From NCBI RefSeq assembly GCF_029537485.1, contig NZ_JARPUS010000002.1, forward strand, positions 124,001 through 188,000: 64,000 nucleotides of DNA, given 5' to 3'. Each line of letters opens with the position of its first letter. The stretch's first letter is position 1. The position numbers were made by a program, and so were the translations under genes. The notes beneath the pieces were generated by a model. That model worked only from the letters and a program-made list of their open reading frames with translations. It searched no databases and was not told the origin of the DNA. Shown piece by piece: positions 11,784 through 21,892 of the stretch. Origin of the DNA: Pseudomonas sp. GOM6. Its GTDB lineage: Bacteria; Pseudomonadota; Gammaproteobacteria; Pseudomonadales; Pseudomonadaceae.

Positions 11784-12242
11784 TCAGCCGCCAAACATGC
11801 CCTGCCCACGGGCCATCAGGCTGGCCAGGAGTGGCAGGCAGACCAGCAACAGCAGCTCCAGGCGGATCACCATGATGGTGCGGCGGGCCACGGCTGGGGT
11901 GAGGCTCGGGGCCTTGCCGGCGAGCACGTCGTTGCGCCAGCTGAAAAAGGTCAGGGTCGGCAGGATCGACAGCAGACCGATGAGGATGAACAGGCTGACC
12001 TTGGCGTGGAACAGGTAGTTGTGCAGGTAGTAGTCCAGCCCCTTGCCGAACCACAGTACCCGCGCCAGGCCGGTGGCCAGTACCAGACCGGCACAGATGC
12101 CGTAGGCGATGTCGATGCGCATCAGGCGCCGCGCGGTGGTTGCATCCAGCTCAGGCTTGAACAGTACGTGTTCGCTGGTCAGCAGGGCGAACAGCACGAA
12201 GATCGACAGGTAGTGCAGGCTGGCAGCGATGGCGTCGGCCAT
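11784..12242 (-). CDS. DUF2214 family membrane protein
   Basis: The 152-residue protein has four predicted membrane helices: LHYLSIFVLFALLTSEHVLF, AYGICAGLVLATGLARVLWF, FHAKVSLFILIGLLSILPTLTFF and RLELLLLVCLPLLASLMA. The spacing and the conserved His and Arg positions fit DUF2214, distantly like CopD/YgaP membrane families. No enzymatic role is known to me. The gene is 14 bp downstream of a diguanylate cyclase gene on the same strand, with GGAG before the ATG (aaaggagctccc), so the two are likely co-transcribed. Confidence 0.85.
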   Translation of the reverse strand: MADAIAASLHYLSIFVLFALLTSEHVLFKPELDATTARRLMRIDIAYGICAGLVLATGLARVLWFGKGLDYYLHNYLFHAKVSLFILIGLLSILPTLTFFSWRNDVLAGKAPSLTPAVARRTIMVIRLELLLLVCLPLLASLMARGQGMFGG

Positions 12243-12256
12243 GGGAGCTCCTTTCC

Positions 12257-13294
12257 TCAGGGGGTATCCGGGGCGTGGATCGTTCTGTTGCGGCCCTGCT
12301 GCTTGGCAAGGTAGAGGGCGCGGTCGGCTCTTTCCAGTAGCGCCGCCTGCGCTTCGCCGGGCATGGCCAGGGCCGTACCGATGCTGATGGTGACCGGGAC
12401 CGCCTGCTGGTCGAGCTGTATGGGGGTGAGGCCAATGGATAAGCGCACACGCTCGGCAATGTGCTGCAATTCCTCCTGGTTGTGCACGCTCACCAGCGCA
12501 ATGAACTCTTCTCCGCCAAGTCGTACCAGCAGGTCATCCGGGCGCAGAGCCGTGCTCATGCGCCGCGCACTTTCCCACAGTACCCGGTCGCCTGCGGCGT
12601 GGCCGTGCTGGTCGTTGATCTGCTTGAAGTGGTCGAGATCGGCGTAGATTGCGCCGAGTTTCTCGCCGTTATCTCGGGCATTTTGCTGTTCGCGGCCGAA
12701 GAACTGGGCCAGGGCCGCACGATTCCACTGCTGGGTGAGCGGATCGATCAGCGCTTTGCGCTGCTCGCGGCTGACCGCCTGGCGCAGCTTCGCGGCCTGC
12801 TGACTGAGGCCGCGTAGCTGCAGGTAGCCCTCGGCCAGGGTGCCCAGGTCGCACAGGCGTAGGCGTTCCTCCTGGCTCAGGGTGCGGGGGTGCGGGTGCA
12901 GCAGGCAGAGCGTGCCGATGGCTTGGCCGTCACGGCTGTACAGCGGCTGACCGGCATAGAAGCGGACAAAGGGCGCACCGGTGACTGCCGGGTTGTCGGC
13001 GAAACGCGGGTCCCTGTGGGCATCCTCGATTACCAGCAGGCTATTGGCTGCCACGGCGTGGCCGCAGAAGGAAATGTCGCGGGGCGTTTCCGCCATGTCC
13101 AGGCCGATGCGGGCCTTGAACCACTGGCGGTTGCGGTCGATCAGGCTGATCAGCACCGTTTCCACCTGGAACAGTTCGCGGGTCAGGCGCACCAGGGTAT
13201 CGAGGTAATTCTCGGCCGGGGTGTCGAGCAGTTCAAGATCATCCAGTGCCTGCTGGCGCAGGGATTCATTATCCGGTGTAGGGGCTTTGAGCAT
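12257..13294 (-). CDS. GAF-GGDEF diguanylate cyclase
   Basis: The 345-residue soluble protein has a GAF domain at about residues 30-155 (ISLIDRNRQWFKARIG, DISFCGHAV) and a C-terminal GGDEF domain with GGEEF preceded by an RPDD inhibitory site five residues earlier, so it should be an active, product-inhibited cyclase. I chose MLKAPTPDNE at 13294 with GGAGA about 7 bp upstream; this start lies 26 bp inside the 3' end of the MATE gene, indicating coupling. A longer frame to 13372 would lie entirely within that gene. The sensed signal is unknown. Confidence 0.9.
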   Translation of the reverse strand: MLKAPTPDNESLRQQALDDLELLDTPAENYLDTLVRLTRELFQVETVLISLIDRNRQWFKARIGLDMAETPRDISFCGHAVAANSLLVIEDAHRDPRFADNPAVTGAPFVRFYAGQPLYSRDGQAIGTLCLLHPHPRTLSQEERLRLCDLGTLAEGYLQLRGLSQQAAKLRQAVSREQRKALIDPLTQQWNRAALAQFFGREQQNARDNGEKLGAIYADLDHFKQINDQHGHAAGDRVLWESARRMSTALRPDDLLVRLGGEEFIALVSVHNQEELQHIAERVRLSIGLTPIQLDQQAVPVTISIGTALAMPGEAQAALLERADRALYLAKQQGRNRTIHAPDTP

Positions 13295-14651
13295 CGGGCT
13301 CTCCAGTCGGCCGTTCGGCAATCCAGGCGTTCTGCCGTTGCAGGCGCAGGGCCTGAATGGCCAGGCATACACCTCGCATCAGCATAAAACATAGAAAGGC
13401 CAGCCACAGGCCGTGATTGCCCAGGTCGCGCAGCAGCCAGGCCATGGGCAGTGCCAGGAGCAGGCTGATGAGCATGGCATCGCGCATTTCGCGGGCACGG
13501 GTGGCGCCGATGAACAGGCCATCGAGCAGATAGCTCCACACCGTGATCAGCGGCAGTACCGCCAGGTAGGGCAGGTACTGGTAGGCCACCGCGCGCACGG
13601 CGGCGATATCACTCTGCAGGTTGATGAAAATCTGCCCGCCGGCCAAGAAGGCTGCGGCGAACAGCAGGCTGGCCAGTAGCGACCAGCCGCCGGCGACCAC
13701 CAGCGAGCGGCGCAGTTCGTCACGCCGGCCGGCGCCGATGGCGTGACCGCACAGGGCTTCCACCGCATGGGCCAGACCGTCGAGGGCATGCGCGGTGAGT
13801 AGCAGACCGTTGAGCAGCAAGGCGTTGGCCGCCACCGTGGCATCGCCGAGGCGGGTGCCCTGCACCGTGACCAGGAAGAACACCAGTTGCAGGGCCAGGG
13901 TGCGAATCAGAATGTCGCGATTCACCGCCAGCAAGGGGCGCCAGTTGCGCCACTGGCGCAGAGCGGCTGTCGGCGTGCGACCGGGGTGCCTGCGCAGTGC
14001 GCGCCAGGCCAGCGCCAGGCCAAGCAACGCGCCGCTCCATTCGGCGATCACCGAGGCGCGGGCGGCGCCGAGTACGCCCCAGTCCAGGCCGAGGACGAAC
14101 CACAGGTCGAGGGCGACATTCAGCAGGTTGGTGGTCAGCAGGATGGCCAGCGGTCCGCGTGCATCCTGAGTGCCCAGCAACCAGCCCACCAGCGCGTAGC
14201 AGGCCAGGGCGGCAGGCAGACCGAGCAGGCGGGTGTGGAAGTAGTCGCGGGCCAGCTCATCGAGCGCAGCGGAGGGTTGCATCAGGCCCAGAGCCAGATC
14301 ACTCAGCGGTACGGCCAGCAGGCCGAGTGCCAGGGCCAGCCCGACGGCCAGCAGCAGCCCCTGCAGCAGGATCAGGCGCAGGGCATTGCCGTCGTCGCGA
14401 CCGCTGGCCTGGGCGGCGAAGCCGGTGGTGCCCATGCGCAGGAAGCCGAACAGCCACACCAGCAAGGTATACAGACTGCCGCCTACGGCCACTGCAGCCA
14501 GTTGATGGGCATGCGGCAGATGGCCGATCACCGCGCTGTCCACCAGGGCCACCAGCGGCACCGACAAATTGGACAGGATCATCGGCGCGGCCAGCGCCCA
14601 GACCCGCCTGTGGGTCGGGGCGTGGCGCCAGGCCTCGAGCAGCTTGAGCAT
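13269..14651 (-). CDS. MATE family efflux transporter, DinF-like
   Basis: The 460-residue protein has about twelve hydrophobic segments in two similar halves, opening with RRVWALAAPMILSNLSVPLVALVDSAVIGHL, the MATE/DinF start. MATE proteins exchange Na or H for cationic drugs or other organic compounds; substrate cannot be read from sequence. Downstream it overlaps the GAF-GGDEF gene by 26 bp, and DUF2214 follows, giving a three-gene leftward unit. The upstream 316 bp divides it from the rightward chemoreceptor. Confidence 0.92.
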   Translation of the reverse strand: MLKLLEAWRHAPTHRRVWALAAPMILSNLSVPLVALVDSAVIGHLPHAHQLAAVAVGGSLYTLLVWLFGFLRMGTTGFAAQASGRDDGNALRLILLQGLLLAVGLALALGLLAVPLSDLALGLMQPSAALDELARDYFHTRLLGLPAALACYALVGWLLGTQDARGPLAILLTTNLLNVALDLWFVLGLDWGVLGAARASVIAEWSGALLGLALAWRALRRHPGRTPTAALRQWRNWRPLLAVNRDILIRTLALQLVFFLVTVQGTRLGDATVAANALLLNGLLLTAHALDGLAHAVEALCGHAIGAGRRDELRRSLVVAGGWSLLASLLFAAAFLAGGQIFINLQSDIAAVRAVAYQYLPYLAVLPLITVWSYLLDGLFIGATRAREMRDAMLISLLLALPMAWLLRDLGNHGLWLAFLCFMLMRGVCLAIQALRLQRQNAWIAERPTGEPDAQSPYTG

Positions 14652-14850
14652 GAGGGGCCTTCCGGCAAAAGCGTGAATTATAAGAGGGGCGGGCAGCTGC
14701 CGTCCGTCGCTTTACGCCTGTGTACCTTTAGCGGGCCAAGGCCGGGCCGACTACATGGGGGTGACGGGGCCATGGCTGGTATGATTGTGTGCATTTAAGT
14801 GGCAAAATTGTGAATTTTATGCGCATATTTTGGTCGCAAATTTTTGTGTG

Positions 14851-14880
14851 AAGGCTCTGGAGGTCGATCCAGAGCCTTTT
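14851..14880 (+). terminator. Hairpin with U tract in the divergent intergenic region
   Basis: AAGGCTCTGG and CCAGAGCCTTTT form a ten-base-pair stem around AGGTCGAT, preceded by A and followed by TTTT. It stands between two divergent genes, 88 bp upstream of a chemoreceptor start, so it does not end any recognised coding gene. It follows an A/T-rich stretch (14780-14850) unusual for this genome, which could be a promoter. It may terminate a small RNA or act as an attenuator; I see nothing else in the 316 bp gap beyond this and the motif at 14947. Confidence 0.55.
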
Positions 14881-14946
14881 CTGCGCTGGTGTATTCCCTG
14901 CTTGCGCATCTACGGGAGTCCGTGAGGCTCCCTGGTCCTGCGGCAT

Positions 14947-14954
14947 AACAACAA
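14947..14954 (+). promoter_or_regulatory. Candidate Hfq/Crc binding motif before chemoreceptor start
   Basis: AACAACAA fits the AANAANAA catabolite motif exactly and directly abuts the GAGGT ribosome site at 14956. In Pseudomonas, Hfq with Crc binds such A-rich repeats to block translation when preferred carbon sources are present. This is a sequence match only. Confidence 0.55.
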
Positions 14955-14967
14955 TGAGGTGGCACGC

Positions 14968-16896
14968 ATGCAGTTCTGGCAGCGCAGTATCGGCTGGCAA
15001 TTGATCCTCAGCATGGGCGCGGCGCTGGTGGTCAGCGTCCTGCTGGTGATCTTCATCTATTCCGGCGTGGCCAACCGTCAGGTCGAGCGCTATCTGGTCA
15101 ACGGCGAGCTGCCGGCGCGGGTGGAGGCGGTGCGCAACGACCTGGAGCGGGTCCTGGCCACACCGCTGGAGCAGGCCCGTGGCATTGCCGGCAACAGCCT
15201 GGTGGCCGACTGGCTGGCGGCCGGCGAAGACCCGGCCCAGCTGGAGGCCATGAGCCGTTATCTGCAGCAGGAGAAGCTGGCCGGCGGCGCCCTGAGCACC
15301 TTTATCGTGGCCCTGCAGTCCGGCAACTACATCACCAACGAAGGGCTCGACCGCACCCTGACCCGTGGCCCGGACAGCGCCTGGTTCTATGGTTTCGTCG
15401 ACAGTGGCAAGCAGCGCTCGCTGGATATCGATGTCGACAGCAGCACCAAGATTCCCACCCTGTTCATCAACCAGCGCATCGAGGCCGGCGGCAAGACCCT
15501 CGGCGTCGGCGGCCTGGGCCTCGGCCTGGGGGCCATGTCCGAGCTGATCAGCGGCTTCCGTCTCGGCGAGTCGGGACGGGTCTACCTGGTGGACGCGAGC
15601 GGCAAGGTTAAGGTGCATCCGGACGCCAAACTCAGTGACCAGAGCAGCCTCACCCAGTTGGTGGGCAACGAGGCTGCGGCCAGCCTGGTCGATCAGCCCG
15701 GGAAAACCCAACGTTTCGAGCGCGACGGCGAGGGCTTCCTGGCCATGGCGCTGCCGCTCAATTCCATCGACTGGCGCCTGGTCGCCGAGATTCCCGAGCA
15801 GCAGGTCTATGGCGAGGCACGCCAGGCGCTGCTGACCACCGCGTTGATCGGCCTGGCAGTGATCGTGCTGTCGCTCGGCCTGGTGGTGTTGCTGGCGCGC
15901 GGCCTGGTGCGGCCGATCCAGCGGGTTACCGAGGCGCTGGTGGAGATCGGCGGTGGCGGCGGCGACCTGACCCGCCGCCTGGACGAGTCCCGGCGTGACG
16001 AATTGGGCGACCTGGCCCGTGGCTTCAACCGCTTTCTCGAAGGTCAGCGCCAGCTGATCGGCGAGGTGCTGGCCACCAGCGAACGCCTGCGCAGCTCGGT
16101 CGCCCAGGTGGCCCAGGTGGTGGACAACACCGCGCAGCGCGCCGACCGCCAGCAGGAGATGACCCATATGGTGGCCACCGCCGTACACGAGATGGGCCTG
16201 ACCGTGCAGGAAATCGCCCGTAACGCCGGCTCGGCGGCCGAGGTGTCGCAGAATGCCCGTGATCAGGCTACGGCGGCGCGCACCGAGGTCGGTGGCTCCA
16301 TCGCGCATATCCAGAAGATGTCTGGCGAGATTGGCAACGCTGCCGAGGCGGTCGGGGAGCTGGCGGCGGAAGTGGCGTCCATCGACCAGGTGCTGGCGGT
16401 GATCCGTGGCATCGCCGAGCAGACCAACCTGCTCGCGCTCAACGCCGCCATCGAGGCGGCACGAGCCGGCGAGATGGGCCGTGGTTTCGCCGTGGTGGCC
16501 GACGAGGTGCGCACCTTGGCCAGTCGCACGCAGAACTCCACCGCCGAGATCCAGCAGATGATCCAGCGCCTGAAACAGGGCGCCGAGGCGGCCGTCAGCT
16601 CGATGCAGGGCGGCCAGCAGGCCACCGGCGTCGGCGTGCAGGCCAGCGAGAGCACCGGGCGGGCGCTGGAGAGCATCGCCGATCAGGTTGAGCGTCTCAG
16701 CGACATGAACACCCAAGTTGCCGCCGCCACCGAGGAACAAAGCTCGGTAACGGAGGAGATCAACCGCAACGTGCAGGGCATTGCCGACCTGGCCCAGCAG
16801 ACCGTGGGCGAAGTGCAGAGCTGCAACGAGGACTGCCGCACGCTCAATCGCCTGGCCGACGACCTGGCGCGGCAGATGGGCAGCTTCCGCCTCTGA
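14968..16896 (+). CDS. Methyl-accepting chemotaxis protein with Cache-type sensor
   Basis: The 642-residue receptor starts [29 protein letters not shown], which contains the first membrane helix. Residues about 40-280 form the periplasmic domain, with features of a double-Cache fold ([50 protein letters not shown]). A second helix ([22 protein letters not shown]) is followed by HAMP ([11 protein letters not shown]) and the MA hairpin ([19 protein letters not shown]). The ATG at 14968 has GAGGT 7 bp upstream; a GTG at 14959 is too close. No CheR-tethering pentapeptide is seen at the end (QMGSFRL). The ligand is unknown, and translation may be catabolite-controlled through the adjacent AACAACAA. 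Confidence 0.9.
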   Translation: MQFWQRSIGWQLILSMGAALVVSVLLVIFIYSGVANRQVERYLVNGELPARVEAVRNDLERVLATPLEQARGIAGNSLVADWLAAGEDPAQLEAMSRYLQQEKLAGGALSTFIVALQSGNYITNEGLDRTLTRGPDSAWFYGFVDSGKQRSLDIDVDSSTKIPTLFINQRIEAGGKTLGVGGLGLGLGAMSELISGFRLGESGRVYLVDASGKVKVHPDAKLSDQSSLTQLVGNEAAASLVDQPGKTQRFERDGEGFLAMALPLNSIDWRLVAEIPEQQVYGEARQALLTTALIGLAVIVLSLGLVVLLARGLVRPIQRVTEALVEIGGGGGDLTRRLDESRRDELGDLARGFNRFLEGQRQLIGEVLATSERLRSSVAQVAQVVDNTAQRADRQQEMTHMVATAVHEMGLTVQEIARNAGSAAEVSQNARDQATAARTEVGGSIAHIQKMSGEIGNAAEAVGELAAEVASIDQVLAVIRGIAEQTNLLALNAAIEAARAGEMGRGFAVVADEVRTLASRTQNSTAEIQQMIQRLKQGAEAAVSSMQGGQQATGVGVQASESTGRALESIADQVERLSDMNTQVAAATEEQSSVTEEINRNVQGIADLAQQTVGEVQSCNEDCRTLNRLADDLARQMGSFRL

Positions 16897-16986
16897 GGCG
16901 GCAATAAAGGTGCGACCGTCGCACGGCAACGCGGCGGTCGCTCGGCTATATTGCTCGCTTCTCTGCCACAGATGCGCGAGTTCTCC

Positions 16987-19900
16987 ATGTCGTACAAAGG
17001 ATTGTTACTGGCTGCCACGCTCACCCTGCTGAGCGCCTGCGACTCTTCAACTCCCGAACAGACCAGCCCGCCCGCCGCGGCGCAAGACGCTGCCCGTCCG
17101 GCGCTGGACGAAGCGGCGCTGGCCAAACGTTACGCCGGCCGCGAGCTGAGCGTGGCGGATGTTTCGGAAGTCCAGCTCGACGGCGCCAGCACCCTGGCGG
17201 TGACCTTCAGCGTGCCGCTGCAGGCGGATCAGGATTTCGCCGCCAAACTGCACCTGGTCGATCGCAAGAGCGGCAAGGTGGACGGTGCCTGGGAGCTGTC
17301 CGACAACCAGATGGAGTTGCGCCTGCGTCACCTGGAGCCCAAGCGCAAGCTGGTGCTGACCATCGAGCGCGGCCTGCGTGCGGTCAACGGCAGCGAGCTG
17401 GCCCGCGAATACAGCGCCAGCGTCGATACCCGCGATCTGCAACCTACTGTCGGTTTCGCCAGTCGCGGCTCGCTGTTGCCGACCCGCCTGGCCGAAGGTT
17501 TGCCGGTGATCGCGCTGAACGTCGACAAGGTCAATGTCGAGTTCTTCCGTATCAAGCAGGAGTCGCTGCCGCATTTCCTCGCCCAGTGGGGGCGCGGCGC
17601 CAACCTGGACACCTGGGAGGCCCGCGAGCTGCTGCCCATGGCCGAGCTGGTCTACGGCGGGCGTTTCGACCTCAACCCGGCGCGCAACACCCGCGAGACC
17701 CTGCTGCTGCCGATTGCCGGCCTGGAGCCGTTCAAGCAGCCCGGCGTGTACCTGGCGGTGATGCGCGAAGCCGGCACCTACAGCTATTCGCAGCCGGCGA
17801 CCCTGTTCACCCTGAGCGACATCGGCCTGTCCGTGCATCGCTACCACGGGCGCCTGGATGCCTTCACTCAGGCGCTGGAAGGCGGCAAGGCGCTGGAGGG
17901 CGTGGAGCTGGAGCTGCTCGGCGACAAGGGCCAGCTGCTGGCCAGCGCCAAGACCGACGCTGCCGGCCACGCCGAGCTGCCGCTGCCGGACAAAGCCAGC
18001 CTGCTGCTGGCGCGCCAGGGCGAGCAGACCAGCTTGCTCAACCTGAACGGCCCGGCCCTGGACCTGGCCGAGTTTGACATCACCGGGCCGCAGGCCAACC
18101 CGCTGCAGCTGTTCGTGTTCGGCCCACGCGATCTGTATCGGCCAGGCGAAACGGTACTGCTCAATGCGCTGCTGCGGGACGCCGACGGCCAAGCGGTCAA
18201 GCCGCAGCCGGTGAACGTCGAGGTGCGCCGACCGGACGAGCAGATCAGTCGCAAGTTCGTCTGGCAGCCGGACGAGCAGGGCCTTTACCAGTATCAGCTG
18301 CAGCTGGCGGCCGAGGCGCCGACCGGGCGCTGGCAGCTGCTGCTCGACTTCGGTAACGGCCACAAGCAACTCTACGAGTTTCTGGTCGAAGACTTCCTGC
18401 CCGAGCGCCTGGCGCTGGAGCTGAAGGGTAGCGAGACGCCCATCGCCCCCAGCGACGAGGCGCAGTTCCAGGTCGAAGGCCGTTACCTCTACGGCGCGCC
18501 GGCTTCCGGCAATCGCCTCACCGGCCAGCTTTACGTGCGCCCGCTGCGCGAGGCGGTCAAGGCGCTGCCCGGCTACCAGTTCGGCTCGCTGACCGAAGAG
18601 GAGCTGAGCCAGGATCAGGAGCTGGAAGAAATCACCCTGGATGCCCAGGGCAAGGCCGTGGTGCAGCCGGAGAACCGCTGGGCCGAGGCCAAGTCGCCGT
18701 TGCAGCTGATCCTCCAGGCCAGCCTGCAGGAGTCCGGCGGCCGCCCGATCACGCGTCGTCTGGTGCAGCCGGTATGGCCGGCCGCGCAGCTGCCGGGCAT
18801 TCGCGGTTTGTTCGATGGCGAGGAAGTGGATGGTGACGGCCTGGCCGAGTTCGAGGTGCTGCTGGCTGACCCGCAAGGCAACAAGCTGGCCAGCGACAAC
18901 CTGCAGGTACGCCTGATTCGTGAGCGCCGCGACTACTACTGGAGCTTCTCCGACAGCGATGGCTGGAGCTATCACTACAACGAGAAGTTCCTCAACCTGG
19001 GCGAGGAGGGCATCAAGGTCACCGCAGGCGGCACCGCCAAGGTCAGCTTCCCGGTGGAATGGGGCCCCTATCGCGTCGAGGTGATCGATCCGTCCACCGG
19101 GCTGCTCAGCAGCCTGCGTTTCTGGGCCGGCTACTCCTGGCAGGACAACAGCGAGGGCGGCGCGGTACGCCCGGATCAGGTCAAGCTGGCGCTGGACAAA
19201 CCCGCGTACACATCTGGTGAAACAGCCAGGGTCAGCGTCACGCCGCCCAGCGCCGGTAACGGCTACCTACTGGTGGAGTCGCGCAGCGGCCCGCTGTGGT
19301 GGCAGGAGATCGAAGTGCCGGCCGAAGGCGCCAGCTTCGACATTCCCCTGGCCAAGGACTGGGCGCGTCATGACCTGTACGTCAGCGCGCTGGTAATCCG
19401 CCCCGGCGAGCGCAAGGCTGGCGCCACGCCCAAGCGCGCCGTGGGCCTGCTGCACCTGCCGTTCGACCGCGCGCCGCGCAAGCTGCAGGTCAGCCTCACG
19501 GCGCCGGAAAAGATGCGTCCGCAGCAGCCGCTCAAGGTTCATGTCCAGGCGCGTAACGCCGATGGCAGTGTGCCCCAGCAGGCGCGTGTGCTGGTGGCGG
19601 CGGTGGATGTCGGCATCCTCAATATCACCGAATACAAAACGCCGGACCCGTTCGCCGAGCTGTTCGCGCGCAAGGCCTATGGCGCCGATCAGCTTGATGT
19701 CTACGGTCAGCTGATTGAGGCCGGCCAGGGCCGTCTGGCCTCGCTGGCCTTCGGCGGTGATGCGGCGCTGGCCAAGGGCGGCAAGCGCCCGGACACCAGC
19801 GTCACCATCGTCGCCCTGCAGAGCCTGCCGCTGACCCTGGACGACAAGGGGGAGGGCGAGGTCAGCCTGGATATTCCCGACTTCAATGGCGAGCTGCGCC

Positions 19901-21882
19901 TGATGGCCCAGGCCTGGACCGATGAGCGCTACGGCATGGGCGAGGCCAAGACGGTGGTCGCCGCGCCGCTGGTGGCCGAGCTGTCGGCACCGCGCTTCCT
20001 CGCCGGTGGCGACGAAACCAGCGTGGCGCTGGACCTGAGCAACCTGTCCGGGGCCAGCCAGAAGCTTGATGTGCAGATCGAGACCGATGGCCAGCTCAGC
20101 CTGAGCGAGACGCCCGGCGGCTACACCGCACCGCTTCAGCTCGACCAGGGTCAACGCACCACGCTGCGCATCCCGGTGCGCGCCGCCGGTGGCTATGGCA
20201 GCGGTATCGTACGGGTCAAGGTCAGTGGGCTCAGCCTGCCCGGTGAAACCCTGGACGCTTTCAGCCGCGAATGGCGCATCGGCGTGCGCTCGGCCTGGCC
20301 GGCGCAGACCCGCCTGCTGCGCAGTATGCTGCAGGGTGACCGCTGGCAACTGCCGCCCGGCACCTTGGCTGACTTCGAGCCAGCCGGGCGCGAGGCGCTG
20401 CTCAGCGTGTCCAGCCGTCCGCCGCTGAACCTGGCCGAGCAGATCCGCGCGCTCAAGGCCTATCCCTATGGCTGTCTGGAGCAGACCACCAGTGGCCTGT
20501 ATCCCTCGCTCTACGCCGACAGTGCGACTCTCGAACGCCTGGGCCTGGACGGCGAGCCGGACGACACGCGCCGCCGCGCCATCGAGATCGGCATCGAGCG
20601 CCTGCTGGGCATGCAGCGCTACAACGGCAGCTTCGGCCTGTGGGGTGCTGACGCTGACGAGGAGTACTGGCTGACCGCCTATGTCACCGACTTCCTGCTG
20701 CGCGCCCGCGAGCAAGGCTTCGCCGTACCGCCGCAAGCGCTAGAGAAGGCCAGCCAGCGCCTGCTGCGCTACTTGCAGGATCGCCAGCTGATCGATCCGG
20801 GCTACAGCGAGAACCTCGACCACACCCGCTTCGCCGTGCAGGCCTATGCCGGCCTGGTGCTGGCGCGCAGCCAGCAGGCGCCGCTGGGTAGCTTGCGCGC
20901 ACTGTACGAGCGCCGCGAAGACGCCAAGTCCGGCCTGCCGCTGGTGCAGCTGGCCGTGGCTCTGCAGAAGATGGGCGACAAGCCGCGTGCCGATCAGGCG
21001 CTGGCCCTGGGGCTGGGGCTGGGACGCAGCCGCAAGGCATGGCTGGCCGATTACGGCAGCCCGCTGCGCGATCAGGCGCTGATCTACGCCCTGCTGGAGG
21101 AGAATGACCTGGCACCCGCATCGCGTGACACCCTGCTGTTCGAGCTGGCCGAGGAGCGCACGCAGCAGCGCTATTGGTCGACCCAGGAACGCAATGCCCT
21201 GTTCCTCGCCGGGCGAGGCCTGATCAAGCAGCCGGAGCAGGCCTGGACGGCAGCGCTGGAAGTGGCCGGGCACACCCGTGAACTGAGCAATGGCCAGGGC
21301 GCGGTGCGTCTAGACGGCGCTGGTCTGGCCGAGCCGTTCAGCCTGAGCAGCAGCTTCGACGGCAAGCTGTACCAGCAGTTGACCATCTCCGGCTATCCGA
21401 CCCAGGCCCCAGCCCCCGGCGGCAATAACCTGAGCATCGAGCGTGGCTATTACGACCTGAGCGGCAACGCGCTCGATCTGAGCGACTTGCGCAGTGGCCA
21501 GCTGGTGCTGGTGCACCTGGCCGTACGCGCCGAGGAACGGGTGCCGGATGCTCTGGTGGCCGACCTGCTGCCGGCCGGTCTGGAGCTGGAAAACCAGAAC
21601 CTGGCGCAGAGCGCCGCGAGCCTGGAGGATGCGGGCGGTGCGTTGAAGGACTGGCTCAAGGCCATGCAGAACGCCCCGATCAAACATCAGGAGTTCCGTG
21701 ACGATCGTTTCGTGGCCGCGGTGGATGTGAACAGCTATGACACCACCCACCTGCTGTACCTGGCCCGTGCCGTCACCCCCGGCACCTACCGCGTGCCGCC
21801 GCCGCAGGTGGAGTCGATGTACCGCCCAGCCTGGAATGCGCTGGGGGCTACGCCGGCACAGTTGCGGGTGAGGGAGCGCTGA
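16987..21882 (+). CDS. Bacterial alpha-2-macroglobulin lipoprotein, YfhM-like
   Basis: This 1631-residue protein is a periplasmic protease trap. It opens with a lipoprotein signal (MSYKGLLLAATLTLLSAC, lipid Cys18) and continues with macroglobulin-type beta domains (FGPRDLYRPGETVLLNALLRD is the MG bait-proximal motif). The reactive thioester motif YPYGCLEQ has its Cys at residue 1163, so unlike thioester-less MagD-type homologues it should couple covalently to attacking proteases. A helical complement-like domain and a C-terminal MG10-like part follow. Its usual partner is PBP1C, encoded just downstream, which repairs peptidoglycan when the envelope is breached. A possible earlier start at 16972 would spoil the signal peptide. 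Confidence 0.93.
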   Translation: MSYKGLLLAATLTLLSACDSSTPEQTSPPAAAQDAARPALDEAALAKRYAGRELSVADVSEVQLDGASTLAVTFSVPLQADQDFAAKLHLVDRKSGKVDGAWELSDNQMELRLRHLEPKRKLVLTIERGLRAVNGSELAREYSASVDTRDLQPTVGFASRGSLLPTRLAEGLPVIALNVDKVNVEFFRIKQESLPHFLAQWGRGANLDTWEARELLPMAELVYGGRFDLNPARNTRETLLLPIAGLEPFKQPGVYLAVMREAGTYSYSQPATLFTLSDIGLSVHRYHGRLDAFTQALEGGKALEGVELELLGDKGQLLASAKTDAAGHAELPLPDKASLLLARQGEQTSLLNLNGPALDLAEFDITGPQANPLQLFVFGPRDLYRPGETVLLNALLRDADGQAVKPQPVNVEVRRPDEQISRKFVWQPDEQGLYQYQLQLAAEAPTGRWQLLLDFGNGHKQLYEFLVEDFLPERLALELKGSETPIAPSDEAQFQVEGRYLYGAPASGNRLTGQLYVRPLREAVKALPGYQFGSLTEEELSQDQELEEITLDAQGKAVVQPENRWAEAKSPLQLILQASLQESGGRPITRRLVQPVWPAAQLPGIRGLFDGEEVDGDGLAEFEVLLADPQGNKLASDNLQVRLIRERRDYYWSFSDSDGWSYHYNEKFLNLGEEGIKVTAGGTAKVSFPVEWGPYRVEVIDPSTGLLSSLRFWAGYSWQDNSEGGAVRPDQVKLALDKPAYTSGETARVSVTPPSAGNGYLLVESRSGPLWWQEIEVPAEGASFDIPLAKDWARHDLYVSALVIRPGERKAGATPKRAVGLLHLPFDRAPRKLQVSLTAPEKMRPQQPLKVHVQARNADGSVPQQARVLVAAVDVGILNITEYKTPDPFAELFARKAYGADQLDVYGQLIEAGQGRLASLAFGGDAALAKGGKRPDTSVTIVALQSLPLTLDDKGEGEVSLDIPDFNGELRLMAQAWTDERYGMGEAKTVVAAPLVAELSAPRFLAGGDETSVALDLSNLSGASQKLDVQIETDGQLSLSETPGGYTAPLQLDQGQRTTLRIPVRAAGGYGSGIVRVKVSGLSLPGETLDAFSREWRIGVRSAWPAQTRLLRSMLQGDRWQLPPGTLADFEPAGREALLSVSSRPPLNLAEQIRALKAYPYGCLEQTTSGLYPSLYADSATLERLGLDGEPDDTRRRAIEIGIERLLGMQRYNGSFGLWGADADEEYWLTAYVTDFLLRAREQGFAVPPQALEKASQRLLRYLQDRQLIDPGYSENLDHTRFAVQAYAGLVLARSQQAPLGSLRALYERREDAKSGLPLVQLAVALQKMGDKPRADQALALGLGLGRSRKAWLADYGSPLRDQALIYALLEENDLAPASRDTLLFELAEERTQQRYWSTQERNALFLAGRGLIKQPEQAWTAALEVAGHTRELSNGQGAVRLDGAGLAEPFSLSSSFDGKLYQQLTISGYPTQAPAPGGNNLSIERGYYDLSGNALDLSDLRSGQLVLVHLAVRAEERVPDALVADLLPAGLELENQNLAQSAASLEDAGGALKDWLKAMQNAPIKHQEFRDDRFVAAVDVNSYDTTHLLYLARAVTPGTYRVPPPQVESMYRPAWNALGATPAQLRVRER

Positions 21883-21892
21883 GGGGGTTAAT

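Noticed and set aside
14728..16929. A 733-codon open frame on the left strand opposite the Cache-type chemoreceptor
   Set aside because: It is the complement of a high-GC coding gene and has His/Gln/Gly-rich low-complexity translation with no domain; the chemoreceptor frame has clear motifs.
17047..18975. A 642-codon left-strand frame inside the alpha-2-macroglobulin gene
   Set aside because: Complementary-strand artefact of a long GC-rich gene; no motif.
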